From contig VWZF01002261.1 in NCBI GenBank assembly GCA_013396755.1, positions 2,441,087-2,505,086 of the forward strand: 64,000 nt of DNA, read 5' to 3'. Shown here one piece after another: positions 1-14,159 of this stretch (position 1 is its first letter; each line of letters starts with the position of its first letter). The position numbers and the translations under genes are program-made. The DNA is from Sclerurus mexicanus (Eukaryota; Chordata; Aves; Passeriformes; Furnariidae). The notes below the pieces were generated by a model. That model was not told the origin of the DNA and searched no databases. It saw only the letters and a program-made list of their open reading frames with translations.

Positions 1-3000
1 TCAGGGAATATTTTCTTTAGGTGCCCTATGGGACAGAGCCAAAAGAGTTAGCAGTGCTAAAAGGGATTTGGTGCCAGAACAGACCATGAAGTTAAGAATG
101 GGTCCATTAAGGAGATGATCACACCTGAGGGCAAGGCAGCCCATGATACCCTTCCCTGCTTGGAGCATGGAATACGGCAAAAGTGGTTTGCAGGAGGGTT
201 GATGGTACTTTATCTTTGGTTCTTCAGATATAAAGATGGAGAGGGCACCCACAGGGCAGGTGGTGGCAGCATTGTATGGAACAGTCACACCCTACACCTG
301 TAGGGCTCACATCCCCAAAACTAGCACATCAGCAATATACTAACACAAGAAATTTCATATTTCCAGAATGAAGTGCGTGTTATTATACTACAAATATTAT
401 ATATATTAGGTTCTCTGCAATGATTTTACTAATTTCATATTGTCCAAGAGCATCACAACACACTTTTTAGTCACACACACTTTTCACATCATCTTGACAC
501 CACATGTAAGCCAGAAACACATGAAGATGCAAGGAACAGGGTATCCTTCAAATATACACTTTGACAACAAACCACTGTTGATCTTCAGAAACAAAACAGA
601 GAACAAAGAACACTTCAGCAAGCAACTTACCACGTATTTGCAACCCATAGCAAAATGGACAAGTTGGACATCTGAGAAGAGCAAGTAAAGGACAAATTCC
701 ATTTTATTGAAGCCCTTAAAAGAAAAGGTCGATGCTACATTTAGACCACTTTAGATCAGTCAAGTTAAAAAGATATTTAAAAGGAGACAGAGTGCTCGAA
801 CAACTTCTGAATCAGATGATGAAACGGTAGGCAAACTTTACTTGGTATCACTAAGTTTGTGGTAAGTTCAGAGGAGTGTGACTCCTCTCCAAGACAAGGC
901 AAAGGATCAGGTTTTAAGAGAACCAACATAGCTAATTTAAAGGTAATTTAGAACACTTTGAGGAAGTCACATATACACTTTATCATCTTTATACATAATC
1001 AAAAGGCAGGAAAAAACCACAACAAAACACCAAATCTGGCAACACTTAGTAGTGTGAAAAGTTAATAGGAAAACAGCAGGAGATGATTTTGAGTAGTAGT
1101 CTCCATACTAGCAATTCTCTTTAGGGAATTTTATGAGTCCAGCAGCTCTGCCAATGCAAACAGGGAAGATGATACACCTAACACAGTTACAGGTGTCTAG
1201 TTTTGCCCCTGGGCACTCAGGAGCCCTATGGTTGTGGCTCATACCCCTTCACAGGTCACTTACTCCATCTGATGGCACAGATTGACCCTAGATTGGTCAA
1301 GAGGGGCCAAAACCTCCCAAATTCAGGTTCTGCTGTGCATTAGTCAGCACAAGAGCCAGAAGAGCCACAGGGAAGAGAGGGAGGCCGCTGCTCCTACTTG
1401 TGCTGCTGAGGGCTCGGCCGTGGCCGCTGCTTGCCCTCGGTGGGAAGTTAAAACGACAGAGTGGGAAGAAACAGGAAGGTTTTGCATTATGCTGTTATTT
1501 GCTGTGCCAGCAACAGCCACAACAGATTAGTCGGTGTCCAAATTCATGAGCATGTCCTCCAGAGCCAGCTTCCCAGTTGTTCACCATTTATCTACTCCTC
1601 ATCTCCTCCTAAGAGAGCATTAACTGTTTCAAACCTTAAGTAGGTCACCCTCAAATTATTTATCTCAATTTCAGTTCAAGTGAGTATTCCTGGTATGGCT
1701 GGTTTCTCAAAGAGCACAACACAATTTTTGTGTAAATACCCACCTGTCTCCACAACCAAGTTAACAAAATACTTGTAAAAATAGTGGAATTCAGAGCAGT
1801 CATTAAAGACTATATCCCATAATGATGATGAATTTTTGGAGAAGGTACAAATACTGGTACAGTTTCACTCCAATGAATTGCAGTAATAATTTTTTCTTCT
1901 GGGTAGACTACACAATTTCCTATATATGAGGAGATAGGGCTCTGAGAGGTCATTTAATGTTTTTGAAATTCACGAAGCATGTTTTCCACTGTGAATGTTA
2001 GTACTGAAAATTATTAAAAAGACCCCAAACTTAATGCAAATTCACTGAATTTTGTACCTATTTTAGAATATTACCAGACTCTGTGCTTAATTACATAGAA
2101 CTACAGAAAGATATTTTTGAGTTCTAGAGACAGGTTGAGAAAGAAGAAAATGGTATCAGTGGGGGGGAAAGAAGAAATAGGTAGAAAACTGTGTGAAATA
2201 GGAAAAAAACCATTTTCTTTCAACCTTAGATATGAAAGCTTCTAATGAGTTCTATAAAACTGAACTTACAGTGCAACAAAAAGGCGTTTCTAATTAAAGT
2301 TCATTAAAGCACAGAGTGCAACAGGGAAAAGAAGCTGTAGATGAAGAGTTCAAAAAGAACACCCAGAGAGTTGTGGGTAACAAAGAAACAATGAGAAAGT
2401 TAAGGATGAGTAGAAGAGAGGAGCACATCCCTCCTTTCCAGAGGGAGAGGATGCAAGAAACAGAAGGAGCAAACAGAAAGCAAAGGAGAGAATTTACTGG
2501 AGAAGAATAAAGTATGATAGTTTTGAGGAGGAAAAGCACAAATATCAGAGAATATTTTATGAAAGAAGAGAAAATCAGGAATAAAAATAATTCAGAATAC
2601 AGACAAATTTAATACATAGGATTTTGATATTAATTTCTGAAAAATTAATTTAATACTTAATGGAAAACTGATGCTTAAAAAGTTATACCACTGTGTCAGG
2701 CGAGGAAAAAATACACAAAACAAAAAGAGCTGGAAAGATCACAGATGCACAAAATTATGGGGTATGCATCTCTACAATATCTAGCTATTAATCACCTTCC
2801 ATTTCAATAAAGTCTTTGCTGCCTTATTCTATCAGATGTCCTACTTGCACAGAAACAAATCAAAAATAACAAATTCCCTTCTGTAATAGATTGACAAATT
2901 AAATGTACTTTTAAACTGCATTGGTCACGGTAACTAAAAACAATCATTAGAAAAGTTTCACAGCACAGCTGCATTTTATGCAAACATTTCCTTTCAAGCA

Positions 3001-4140
3001 TTGCAATTAAAAATGCCCATTCTTAAAGGTTACAGTACTAAAACATACAAATGGCTTATTTAAATTCTAAATGGCAAACTGTTTTTAAGTAAGAATATGT
3101 CTGATCTGATCATAGGCATAAGAACTAAATTTCTCATTCCAAGTTAAAATCCACTAAAGCCCCACTGAGTTGTACCTATATAATACCACTCATATGAACA
3201 TCTGGCTATGTAGTTGGCGTAGGCTCCTTTATAAGGAACAGTAGTACAGCACATTGAGCTAAATTTGGTGTCAAACATTTAAATTTATTCCAGCTTTCAT
3301 CACAGATCAGAGAGAAAGGTATGTTTCTTAATAGCGTAGTTTTTCACTGAAACACAATGGAAAACCTTGCAAAGATATTTTAAGTTTCAGGCTTTCAAAC
3401 CTACTGTATTAGACATATATATTAGATATACATATTTAATTTTTTCTTTAATAAAATATAGCTAAGTTTTTTCTGCTTGTTTGTTCTTTTTTAACCTTCC
3501 CCAGAAGCACCAGAAAAAGACCAGGTGATGCAGGGGTTGGGATGCTTAGAGATATGCACTGACAGACAGTGAAGAATTCCCTCAGAAGCTCAGGTAGTGC
3601 ATCACATTCTCTGGCATAGGGTCATACTGATTTTTCCCATCTGGGACTGGAAATATATTTCTTGCACTATTGGACAAGTCATCTGCAAAATCTTCCACAT
3701 CCCCTGCAGCACAGCAACCAGCTCACCTGCTCAGACCACCTTGAGCCATCTCCCATCACTAGTGAGGGCATTATGGCGAATCAACAGTGACCTTTTGTTC
3801 CTACCTGGAGCCTATTTACTCATGCTCTAGAGGAGAAATATCTGACCTAAGCAACTGTTTAGGCTTGACTAATCCCATGTGAAATGCTATGGCCTGTCAT
3901 ATTGCAACAGACTAGACTAAGCAACCCCAAGAAACAAAAGTTCAGCTCATTCAGACGGTTGTCTGTACAAAGATTTCCTATGCAGTGCAGTTAAGCTTAG
4001 CGTGAACCACTCCAAGAGTGAAGAGAGTTAATGCTAAACTAAACAGAAAGATGTGCTCCAGCATGGCTTTATCCTGTTTACATGGCAGATACATGACAAG
4101 CAAATCTCACATTTAGAGAAGACTGTATTTGAGGTCTCTG

Positions 4141-4195
4141 TATATTTGTATATATGTGTGTATATATATACACATATATATACACATGCATACAG
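4141..4195. repeat. TA/TG microsatellite with internal palindrome
   Basis: Alternating TATATG, GTGTATATATA and CACATATATA units. GTGTATATATATACAC is self-complementary and could form a cruciform. Confidence 0.85.
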
Positions 4196-4794
4196 ATACT
4201 CCCTACTATCTTGTCAAACATTAAGTACTAACTACATACGTGTTTGCTTATAGGCAACATTTACAATGAGTCTCCTTACAATTAGGATGCAATACCTTAA
4301 TGAAAATTATACTGTCTTTATAACAAAAAGCTTTTCTAGTATAAAAAGTGGTAGAAAAAGAGTAACTTTTAGTACATATGTTTTTAGACGCTGCTCTTAA
4401 GGTTACAACAGAACCCCTAAGCAGGATGAATGTTATATATACAATTCCATTTGTACTTCAATTGAGGCAAAAGTCACATTATCCTTATTATATAGCTCAT
4501 AGTCTTCCTGTTTTGTAATGAACCCTTTACAAAAGCTTCCTATATTTTTAGCTTGATCTGTTACTTCTTCTGTCTAAAAAAATCCTGGGAAGAAGTTCAA
4601 CGAGGAATGAACAGTTGTTGACACTGTTTCGTTCCAGGTCTGTTGCACACAGTTCACACGCATTCAGGGCTCAGATTAACCCAGTTCATTTTAAACAGCA
4701 GATAATTAAAAAGAAAAAAATAAAAAAATTAAGCATCATAAATTACATTTCATCCAAAAGGCTCTTAAAATGCTTTATGGACTCTACACACAGA

Positions 4795-5010
4795 TCACTC
4801 CATCAGTCACTGAAAGCAAGTACCTCTGGGATGAAATGCAACAACTGTTCCACGGGGCACGGCAGAGGAGAGGAAGTGAGGAATACCAGCACATCGAATT
4901 GCAATTGCAGGGGGAATTTAGGTAGGAAGAATGTAATTACCCCATTTGGAGCCCGGCCAGACCACGGGGGTTAACATCTTATAAAGAGCCCTCTGAGAAT
5001 TTTAACAACC
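4795..5010 (+). repeat. probable ancient interspersed repeat, longer copy
   Basis: The core CAGGGGGAATTTAGGTAGG followed by AAGAATGTAATTACCCC, then GGGGTTAACATC, resembles a repeat I associate with sauropsid and other vertebrate genomes but cannot name. A second partial copy lies near 53.9 kb in the same orientation (CAGGGGGCAATTTGGGTAGG, then CAGAACGCAATCA). The edges are approximate. Confidence 0.5.
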
Positions 5011-5727
5011 CCTAGTGCTCAGGACCTTTAATTTATATTAGCCCTCAGGAGCAAGGCTAACTCGTTTGGATGCCGCTGTGGGAAGCAGGGAAAAATCAGC
5101 TCCTAGTTGTTCCCTGCTTCCACCCAACTACTAAGCAGATTAATACTACTTAGTCTGCAACTTCTGATAAAAATGCAATAGAAGGCAACATGACAGAAAG
5201 CTGCACAGAATCAGAGCAATTCCTAGTGATCCTTCAAAAGCTGCAGAGGAAGAAAATGTTTCCTACTCTGGGGAGTCCTAAGTCCTCATGCAGAAAGTGC
5301 TCAAGATCATCTCAGCCGGTATAACAACAAATAAATACTATAAAGATACACAAAGACAGCATCAGAAATACCTACTGCTTCTCCAACACAGCAGGAAGCT
5401 AAAGCACATGCATAGATCAGCTAGTTTTATATATGAAGTGAGCAGTTGTCACCAATTACTCTTACTAATATACCTGATGTTAGTAGATATATGCATGTGC
5501 CTTTTAATTCTTTTTGCTTAAGTAAAACAGAATTAAAGGCAACAATGAAAATAAGAAAGATGAGCAGGAAGAAGAAATATAAGCATGCAGCTCATCTTTT
5601 TCCCCACTATCACCTTTAAGGAGCTTAAAAAACCCCAAAAAAACAGACTTGTTTCCAAGTTTCCCTCCTCTAAAATATCAAGTGAACGTATTGTGGAGCA
5701 TAGATTGTCACTTCCATTGAACCAAAA

Positions 5728-5769
5728 TGGAGCAAATTCTAGGAGCAAATTTGGAGCAAATTCTAGGAG
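5728..5769. repeat. 18-bp direct repeat, 24-bp period
   Basis: TGGAGCAAATTCTAGGAG occurs at 5728-5745 and again at 5752-5769, with a 6-base spacer that resembles the unit. It is a local tandem duplication. Confidence 0.9.
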
Positions 5770-8700
5770 ACTGCCAAATACTCTTTGAAATTGTTTACAT
5801 TATGTATCCATAGCCCACAGAATTGACTTATTTCTTCAATTAGGTTACACACAATTTAGAGTCATGTAGCCTCTTTATTATAGTCTAATGTAATGCATCA
5901 GAGAAATTGTTACTTGTTTATAAACTTCTGAATGTCCAAAGGGCTGCATTTCATTTGTCTTTGGCTAATTTATTTTGTTCACATCAGACACACATAATAA
6001 CACAAGTATCATGGTATTCTACACTATTTTCTCTTAAAACCCCTTATTTCTTTCATCTTATAAAGAGAAACTGAAAGAAGAAACAACAAAAGGCTTCTCT
6101 AATGCAAGCCAAGCAGAGGTTTTTGGCTTGTAAATATTCCTTGGTCACAGCAGAGATGCTGTATATCATACAGACACCACCACTGCTGCAGGAGCTTTGT
6201 GATTTATGCTAATAAGAAAAGCCACCTTGACGAACAGAAAACAAAGGACAGAATAGTTCAGTGCTGATGCAGATTTCGAACATTAGGTTTAAGTTTCACA
6301 GGAAATACCGAAGACCAGCGGTTACAGGAATCTCACAGTGCTGGTCCATATCTGCGCGTCCTCACTGGAGAGATGTCAGTCACAGGCACAAATCAGGAGT
6401 GATTTGTATCATGCAGTTTTATCCCAGGACTTATCAGCTCTTTTGTGTGCTCTGGGGAAGAGTGGACAGTCCCTGCTTTTTAAAGAGGGTTCACAGACCA
6501 GGACTTTCAATACAAAAAAATACCCTTGAAAAAAGCACATTCAGTCTTTCATGTAAGACCATCACACAAGACTCTCCACAGCACTGGAGCTCTAAGGGAG
6601 AACTTGTTTAGGCAGGTCCCAGCACAGGATTGCTGTGCTCCTCTCCTCCTCCCCAAACAGTTCTGGCACACTTCTCAAGGGTTAAGCAGTGGGCATTTCT
6701 GAGTCCTTAAGGACTAGATTTTGAAAAGCATTCAGGCTCATGCAAAGTTTTCATCTGTGCTCATCCCTGACTTCTGAGCATTTAGGAAAACCCCGGCACT
6801 GGTTTAGTGTCTGTGTGTCCTTCCTACATTCAAAGAGGACCAAACCCAAAAGTGCAGGCTTTGAAAGGCTGTAAAAGGCAGAAATTCATACTTCAAGAAC
6901 GTAGAATGTGTTACAGAAGACAGATGTGCTCTGAGGTCTGAATTCATGCCATGGACACAAAAACTGATCCCAACAGGTAGGTTACTTTTAGGGACAATGT
7001 GTCAATTTTACCATATAAAGAATCGATCTAAGTTGAAAACTAATTTCTTTTCCATATCTACCATGCGGAGGTCATGTCAGCTTGTTGGCAAGTAAGAGCC
7101 GACACCAGTGACTTGAGACATGGGTTTATTTCTTTATAACAATCACACTGTGCAAATTATCATGTCCATGAATTAATTTTGTTTTTGCTTTTTACTTGAC
7201 TAAACAAGTGTCACAGGCGACGGGGAAAATTTTGTGCTCGTGATTACTAGAAATGCTCTACCACACCAGCACCTCTGAGGAGGAGACCTGTGTTCATACA
7301 TATGGCTTTCAAGCTATCTGGGCCTCACCTTGAGTACAAAAAATGTCACACAGGTAAAGACAAAATGCAGCGCACGCTATGCAGACCGCTCTGGGTTGGA
7401 TTTAGGAGGAGTTCCAATAAAGATCTGGTGCAGAAGGCAGGTAGTAAGCGTTTCTATGAACATGAAATGGGTCATTAAAATAAAAGCAATTCAAAAATGC
7501 AGCAAAACCCACTCTGGTCAAAGAGGCTTGAACTGCAGGAATAACTATGCTATCGAAACATAAGTAAAATCTTTTTCAAACAACAACAAAAATAAAATAG
7601 GAGTTATGTGATTTGCAGGGTCAGCACTGTTAATTTATAGCCAGGCCATGGTGCACTGAGTGCCCTTTCTGTATTTCTCTAAGTACATACTACCACACAG
7701 ATACAGCACACTGTGTCACACACGTCCAATAATTAAACAACACGGACGACTTCACATAGTTGTTTGCCACAACCTATTAAAAAAATAACAAAACCCAGCA
7801 GTTTTTAGGCTTAGTGCAAGGTGGGGAAAAACAAGGGCCGTATTTTCCCCTTTGGTTAAGGCGAACAAAAGTGGCCATGTATCTTAACACCTGGGAAAAG
7901 TCAGGGCATGCACAGCTGGCTGCGAGCTGGTCACACATTCCTGAGGTTACAATTACAGCCAGTGTTCTCAAACCAGGCTCACTGACAAGCAGTTGCAGAT
8001 GGCCGAAAAGCTTATGTATGGAAATAGCTTTACTCAGCAAAATCTTAGAAAAATAACGTATCAATAGGAACATTTGTATATGTAGATACAGCACTTTCTC
8101 AGAGATGTTTTCTTCAGTTAGCTCACAGGTCATGTCATGCAAACTGAACACAGGAAAACTTTTGTGTTGCACATCATATGCATCATTTGGTACCAGCATA
8201 TCATTTTCCCCACAAGCAGAGTCCCAGAGCAGTTGAAGTGGGGAAACACTCGGCATGTTCGGTTCTGCTCCCAGATTTGCCAACAGTGAGCCACATGGCC
8301 AGCCCTCTTTCCAACACTCCAGTATGATGAGGGGACAAAGGGGCATCATAGGACTCATCTGTGTGCACAGCTTCATGCTTCAGACACCTGGATGAGCAGC
8401 TGCCAACACTGTAAAATATGATTTTATAATCTCTGTAGGTAATGAGAAAAAAACGTACTGATGTTCTCCCTCTTCAGTATTGACACTTTAAATATGACAC
8501 ACCTACATGGAAACTTCTGAGGCTTACTGAAACAATCAGAATTCAAACATGGTAAAAACTGTATAATGACCAAGTTAGATATGAGAAGAGAAAAATGAAG
8601 GTTTTAGTTATTTGCAAAACAAGCCTTGCAAGATACTTCTTTAAGGATGGCATGATCACATGACTGGGTGGCATCTTGTGTGATGCTGAAAACATGGACA

Positions 8701-11700
8701 CTTAAAAGAAATTACAACAGTTATTATTATCTTAAAATATAAGAGGAAAAAGGCATTTAAGTGCAACATCTAATATGGTTTTAATTAGTAGTTTTCAAGC
8801 TCCTGAGTGTTTGGGAAAAATCTATACCAGAAATGATATAACAAAAAATATGAAACTTCACATGCAACCTGGCCAGAGTGAGTTATCAGGGCAGCAGTAA
8901 CAACTGAAATCTGAACTAAGGCCCTGATTTGCACCACTAAGTAAAAACTTTTTTGTAGGAAAAGAACTCTTATCTTTACCAAAACAGAATATGCAAAAAT
9001 TGCACCAAGGCATGATTACAAACATTTTAATCGCAAAATTCTTTCAATAAAAAAAACACAGTAGAAGAAGAAATACACAAGAGCTTGTGCTTACTATTCC
9101 CTGAGCAAGAGCCCTGATACTGTGATTAGTACAGGTCAACAGATTAACATCTTTATGCACATGATCAGCAAGACTAAAAGGTCACATGGTTTTCATTTAC
9201 TATTTGCTATAAAACTCATAACTTAAACAGACTTTGCATATGTTTCTCAGATGTCACGCATACCTTGAAGTCAACAAATCAGAGATTAGATTACAAATCA
9301 CTCAGTCTAAACTTCTACTGATATTTTGTCCCAAACCAGCTGAAAGTAGAGAAGACCTCTCCAGAGCTGTCCATGTCACTGGGCCTTGCACTGCACTTCC
9401 TGAGTCAGTGAAATCTCCCTCCGTGAAGATCAGAGGATTTTGCCGGAGTAAAGGGTGCAGGCACAGACTGTGGTTCAGCAGTAACCACACAGTTCTCTTT
9501 GAACTGTTACAGTTGCATGCAACACAAACTCATTATTTAAAAGATTTGTAAATAAAATAATAAATGCAACACTAGGATTTGGAGGCTTCTGTTTGTGAAA
9601 ATGCCTAAGTCTATTAAAAGAGCATTAGTTGAGAGGTAAATTTGAACCTGCATATTGCCTTCTGTATATTGAGCTTTTCAAAGATTATTTAGCTTGTAAC
9701 TACCAGCACAAATGCTGATTCTAAATATATCTGCTGAACTCTAAATGACTTCTGTTTATAGAAATAGGACATAACAAGCTATTAAATCTTCCTTACAACA
9801 AACTGCTATGCCAAAATACTTGTTCCAGATTTTTGAGCTACAGTTAAAAGACTCAGAGTGGCAATCAGAAGAAAACTGGGAAGATCGTTATTGCAATCTA
9901 TTTTATCATTTAAGCCTTTCCTTAGACGGATTTGATTTTAGTCTTATAATTCTGCATCCACACAGGTTTAAAAATTATTTTTAAAAAATCCAGTCATGCT
10001 TGAAACCTTCATTACTTTATATGATTAAAGAATTCAACACAAGACTTTGTTGCTATATGGCACCTAAATAAACTCAGAAGAAACAAAAGTAATGAAAAGT
10101 TGCATAACTCCTGATCACTTAGAGCAACACAAAGTCAGAAATTACACAGTCCTGTAACCATAAGGTCACAATCAGGCAAGAATGAACTGCACACCCATTA
10201 ACCATTAGTTTCACGCTCATCACAGCAAAAATACAACAGTGGAAGCTGAATTGCAGAATTGGGGTTTTGCTCCCCCTTTAAACTGTGCATCCAGTTCAAG
10301 GCTGATCAAGCTGTTTCTTCAGCTTCTATATAACCTACAAGTGACTAGTGCACTTTCAGGTGGTGCTTTTTCAGGTTCTACAGTGAAGCCCAGTAAGAGT
10401 ATAAAATACCATCATTCTAAAAGGTCAGTATCTATTTTATCATTGCTATAGTTGATGCATAATCACAATTACTTATCTGCAGACATAGACCAAAATTGAA
10501 ATTTTAAAGCCACACTTCCTAAAGGAGTTGGCAGCATTTTCAGTTGCTCAAAGGTCATTGTAAATAAAGCATAGGAGGTATGACTCTCCTAAATGGCACT
10601 GGGATCTGGGGCAAGCAATTTTGGAAAAGGGCATTTTGAAGCTTTAGGTAAAGGTTCTGCAAAAGAGAAGGCTACCTCATGAGAGAAGTAACTATGTGAT
10701 TTCCTCTGATGAGGGAACAGTTTTCTACAGTTTCACTTGTCTTAGTACCTATTAACAGGTTCCTGCTCTAAATTATGCACACCTAAGGTGTCAGGGAACA
10801 TCAGGAATCTTAACCCACTGAAGAACAGCCAAACTCTGCCTGCTTAAGTGAAGAACAGAAATCCAACAGCATATTCCTTTGAAATAATCTATTTACTTCT
10901 ATTAGTCTAGTTTGGCCAACTCTAACATGAATCACATCTAGATAAACTCCTCAGAGCTGGAACTACTTACTTTTCAAAAACTACTTTATATGAAAAATCC
11001 AAATTATTTCAAAAAGAATTTTCCTTTCCATTCTCTTGACTCACGTGAAGCTACTTAATGAACATGAGCTGGTTTCTCCCTCCCCTCCTTTTTTTTTATT
11101 AATTAAGAAAATAAATTCTCTTAACCCTTCATAGAGAACATCTCATTCATCTAACACAAGCATTACCAGAATAACAAGAACAAAAAAAGACTATCTTCAT
11201 TATATCATCTTGGATAGTTTTACCTGACTAAGCATCTTTAAACCCCTCCACAAAAAGGCTGCCTGACATTAGAATTAAGACAAAATCTTAGTTCTAGCAG
11301 TGCAATTTTATTACTGCATTGACCTGACAAGTGAACACACACACAAATGCTTTATAAAACATTCCTCTGTCAAAATGCTTGCTCCTTGTGAATATTGTAA
11401 TTTATCAGGCATTTCAAGTGCTGGAGCAAAGAATATCAGTGATCTAAAATATCTAAAAAATGTAATGATTCAATTAATGCTGAGTTACTCCATGCATGAA
11501 TGAACAATTTGACCTGGGCTCGAATACAGTATTTTAATAATGCAGCTGCCATATTCACTGGTCTCTACATTTCCTGAAAACTAATCTGCCAAACAAGTTA
11601 TACAGTATTAATCTTCTGTGCTTCCGTTCTTGCAGTGTGAGTCAGTAATGCCTCACAATTCAGTCATTTCACTGAAATGCTACATGGTTTACAATATTTA

Positions 11701-14159
11701 CAGATACTACAATTCTAAAATTAAGACAGATTTTTCAGTTGAAAAACTACTACTGCCACCTTTGAGCATCTGACTGGCAGGTACAGGTTTCCAGGAAACT
11801 TCAGGCCTATTTAGGCACTAATTTTTAAATATTTTGAAATACTAGTTTTGGGGTTTTTTTCCTAAGTACATGTGATAGTGTATCTGCAGTTTGAGATTTT
11901 TTTTCCAGGAAGCTGTAAGACTCATAGTTGTTCTTTATTTCAAAACCTTGGTAGCACAACACATTTCTCATATGAAAATAAGTGAATTAAAACTATTTGC
12001 TCAGAAAATAATTCAGTGCACTCAACAAGAACCTCTTCTGTACCACCTGATTGGTGCTATCCGAACTGAGCATATTCTGGCAAAGCTTCACCTGTAATCA
12101 TCTTCATATGGAGCTCATTTAAAATGCACTTTAGCCTGGGCCCTCAAGAGCAATTTTTTTTCTCCCCTTATAAATATAGCTTGCTTCATTTCAAGGTGAA
12201 AACTACAAATAAAAAACCAACGTTTGAGCAAAACCAAAGTCAGGGTTGCTTTACTAGTAATTCAGTCCAATGAAGTCATCAATAAAACTACTGATGTGCA
12301 AAAAGACTTAAGCTGGATTGATGAAAGACTACAATAACTTGGGATAAACATTTACAACTTCAGATAAAAACATGATTAAAATAATAAGCAAATATTCTTT
12401 CACTGCAGATGACAGCAGCACTAGAGTTAATATTTAAGCATGATATTGGAAAATGTTAGGTAGTGGAAGACAGGATTAACATATTGCCTTAAAACATTCC
12501 ATTACTTTCTCCATCTGTTTACTGATAATAAAAGAAACAGCTGTTCTAAATGTAACATTCACAGGTGTAAACCGTTCATTTGAGATTTTAAAACAATAAT
12601 TCTCCTCCGTTTCCTCCTTAGCTATTCTGAAATGGCATTACAAACACCCCTCCTATTAGCTTACACAATTAACTCGTAATTGTTTAACCTCTGTGCATGT
12701 CCCCAAAACGTATACATGTGGAGTTAGCTTCCTTCTCACTCTGGGCAAAGGCTCTGTTCTTCTGCACTGCACATCCTGAACTAATGCACCAGATGTGTCC
12801 CATAAAACGGTTGGTCACACTGCTCAGCAGCTTTCCTTTAGCAACTGTTCTATATCAAATTTACTGTAAAAAAGCATCATAATTATGAAGTAACACTGTA
12901 TCAAATTCACAGACCTAATATCTCACTACGTTCAGTGAAACTATGAATGATAATTGAGCTTGAAATTGTATATTTACTTTAAATAAGTCCTCCAAATCAT
13001 CTGCAACAATGTGTGCTTAATTCGAAGCCATTAACAAAAGATTTAACATTTCCACATTTATACTCTCCATAATTTCAGATATGATACTCCATACTTATGG
13101 GGGGGGGTGGGAATAAAAGCAAGTTCTGGTAGCTTTCCATTTGCAAAATTAAATGGATGTACCTTGGGTTTCTTATAATTGCTAACCGAGCCTGTTAAAA
13201 TGTTGGGTACAAAACAAACAAAACTCTCTAGAATCCTTCAGTATTCCTATTGCACCAAAGAATTAAACCAGAACTATAAGCTTACTTAACAAAAGAATCC
13301 AAACCCCACTGCAAAATAAAAACCTGACCTGCTTTACAGAAGATAAAACAAACTCTGAAGATCAAGTATTGTAAGCCTTTCAAAACCCTAAAAAAACCTG
13401 TTCATTGATGTTTACTTCCATAAAGGTAGAACGTTTGTAGGCGAAAAAAGGAATTAAACCCTTGAGATGAAGGAACATGTGCTTGTACAGCTAAAGAGAG
13501 TTTTGCTTACAAGTATTGACTCTATTGCTAGATATTTTAAATATTCCATATCAGAATATGGAAATAGAGAAGAATCTATTTTAACAAACCACAAATTACA
13601 TCATACAGATGTTAGTGTCACCAATGACTAATGAGTGCTTCTGAAATAAGTTAAGTGTTCCTCTGGTTTCACTATTATTCTCTGAACTGCTACTATTAAT
13701 ACTAAAGGGGAAAAAACCAAAAACAACCAAAAAATACTCCAAATCTCTTCACACACACCATTTCTTAACTGAGGGGAAACAGAAACTTCATTATTAAGAT
13801 TCCTACTACATTCAGAAAAAAAACATGTAAAAGGTGCTACCTCTATTTCATGTCTATACTCATATTTGTATGTAAGGAAAAATAATTTTTTTCAATGAGA
13901 ATTTCCTGTATTTAAAAAGAAAATTGACATTCAACAGTTTCCCATTACAATAACACGCAACTTTTCAGACTTTGGGTGAGGAGGACACCTGAGCTGCAAA
14001 CACACCACAAGACCCAAACCTGACCAAACCAACCATACAAACGATGCTCTGAAAAATGCAGAGCTACACACAACCAAAAGGGTTTTAAAGTTCTGTTATG
14101 AGATCATGCTTTAGTCTGGAAAGCTCCCCATATTCCCCTGGGAAACATTGCTACCTGCA

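Noticed and set aside
4615..4974. 119-codon open frame on the plus strand
   Set aside because: It runs through an A-rich tract and the ancient repeat; the lysine-rich stretch is just the A tract, and no family is recognisable.
7960..7980. CAGTGTTCTCAAACCAGGCTC, reminiscent of the terminal inverted repeat of hAT-Charlie DNA transposons
   Set aside because: I found no matching inverted terminus nearby and no 8-bp target duplication, and the match is short.
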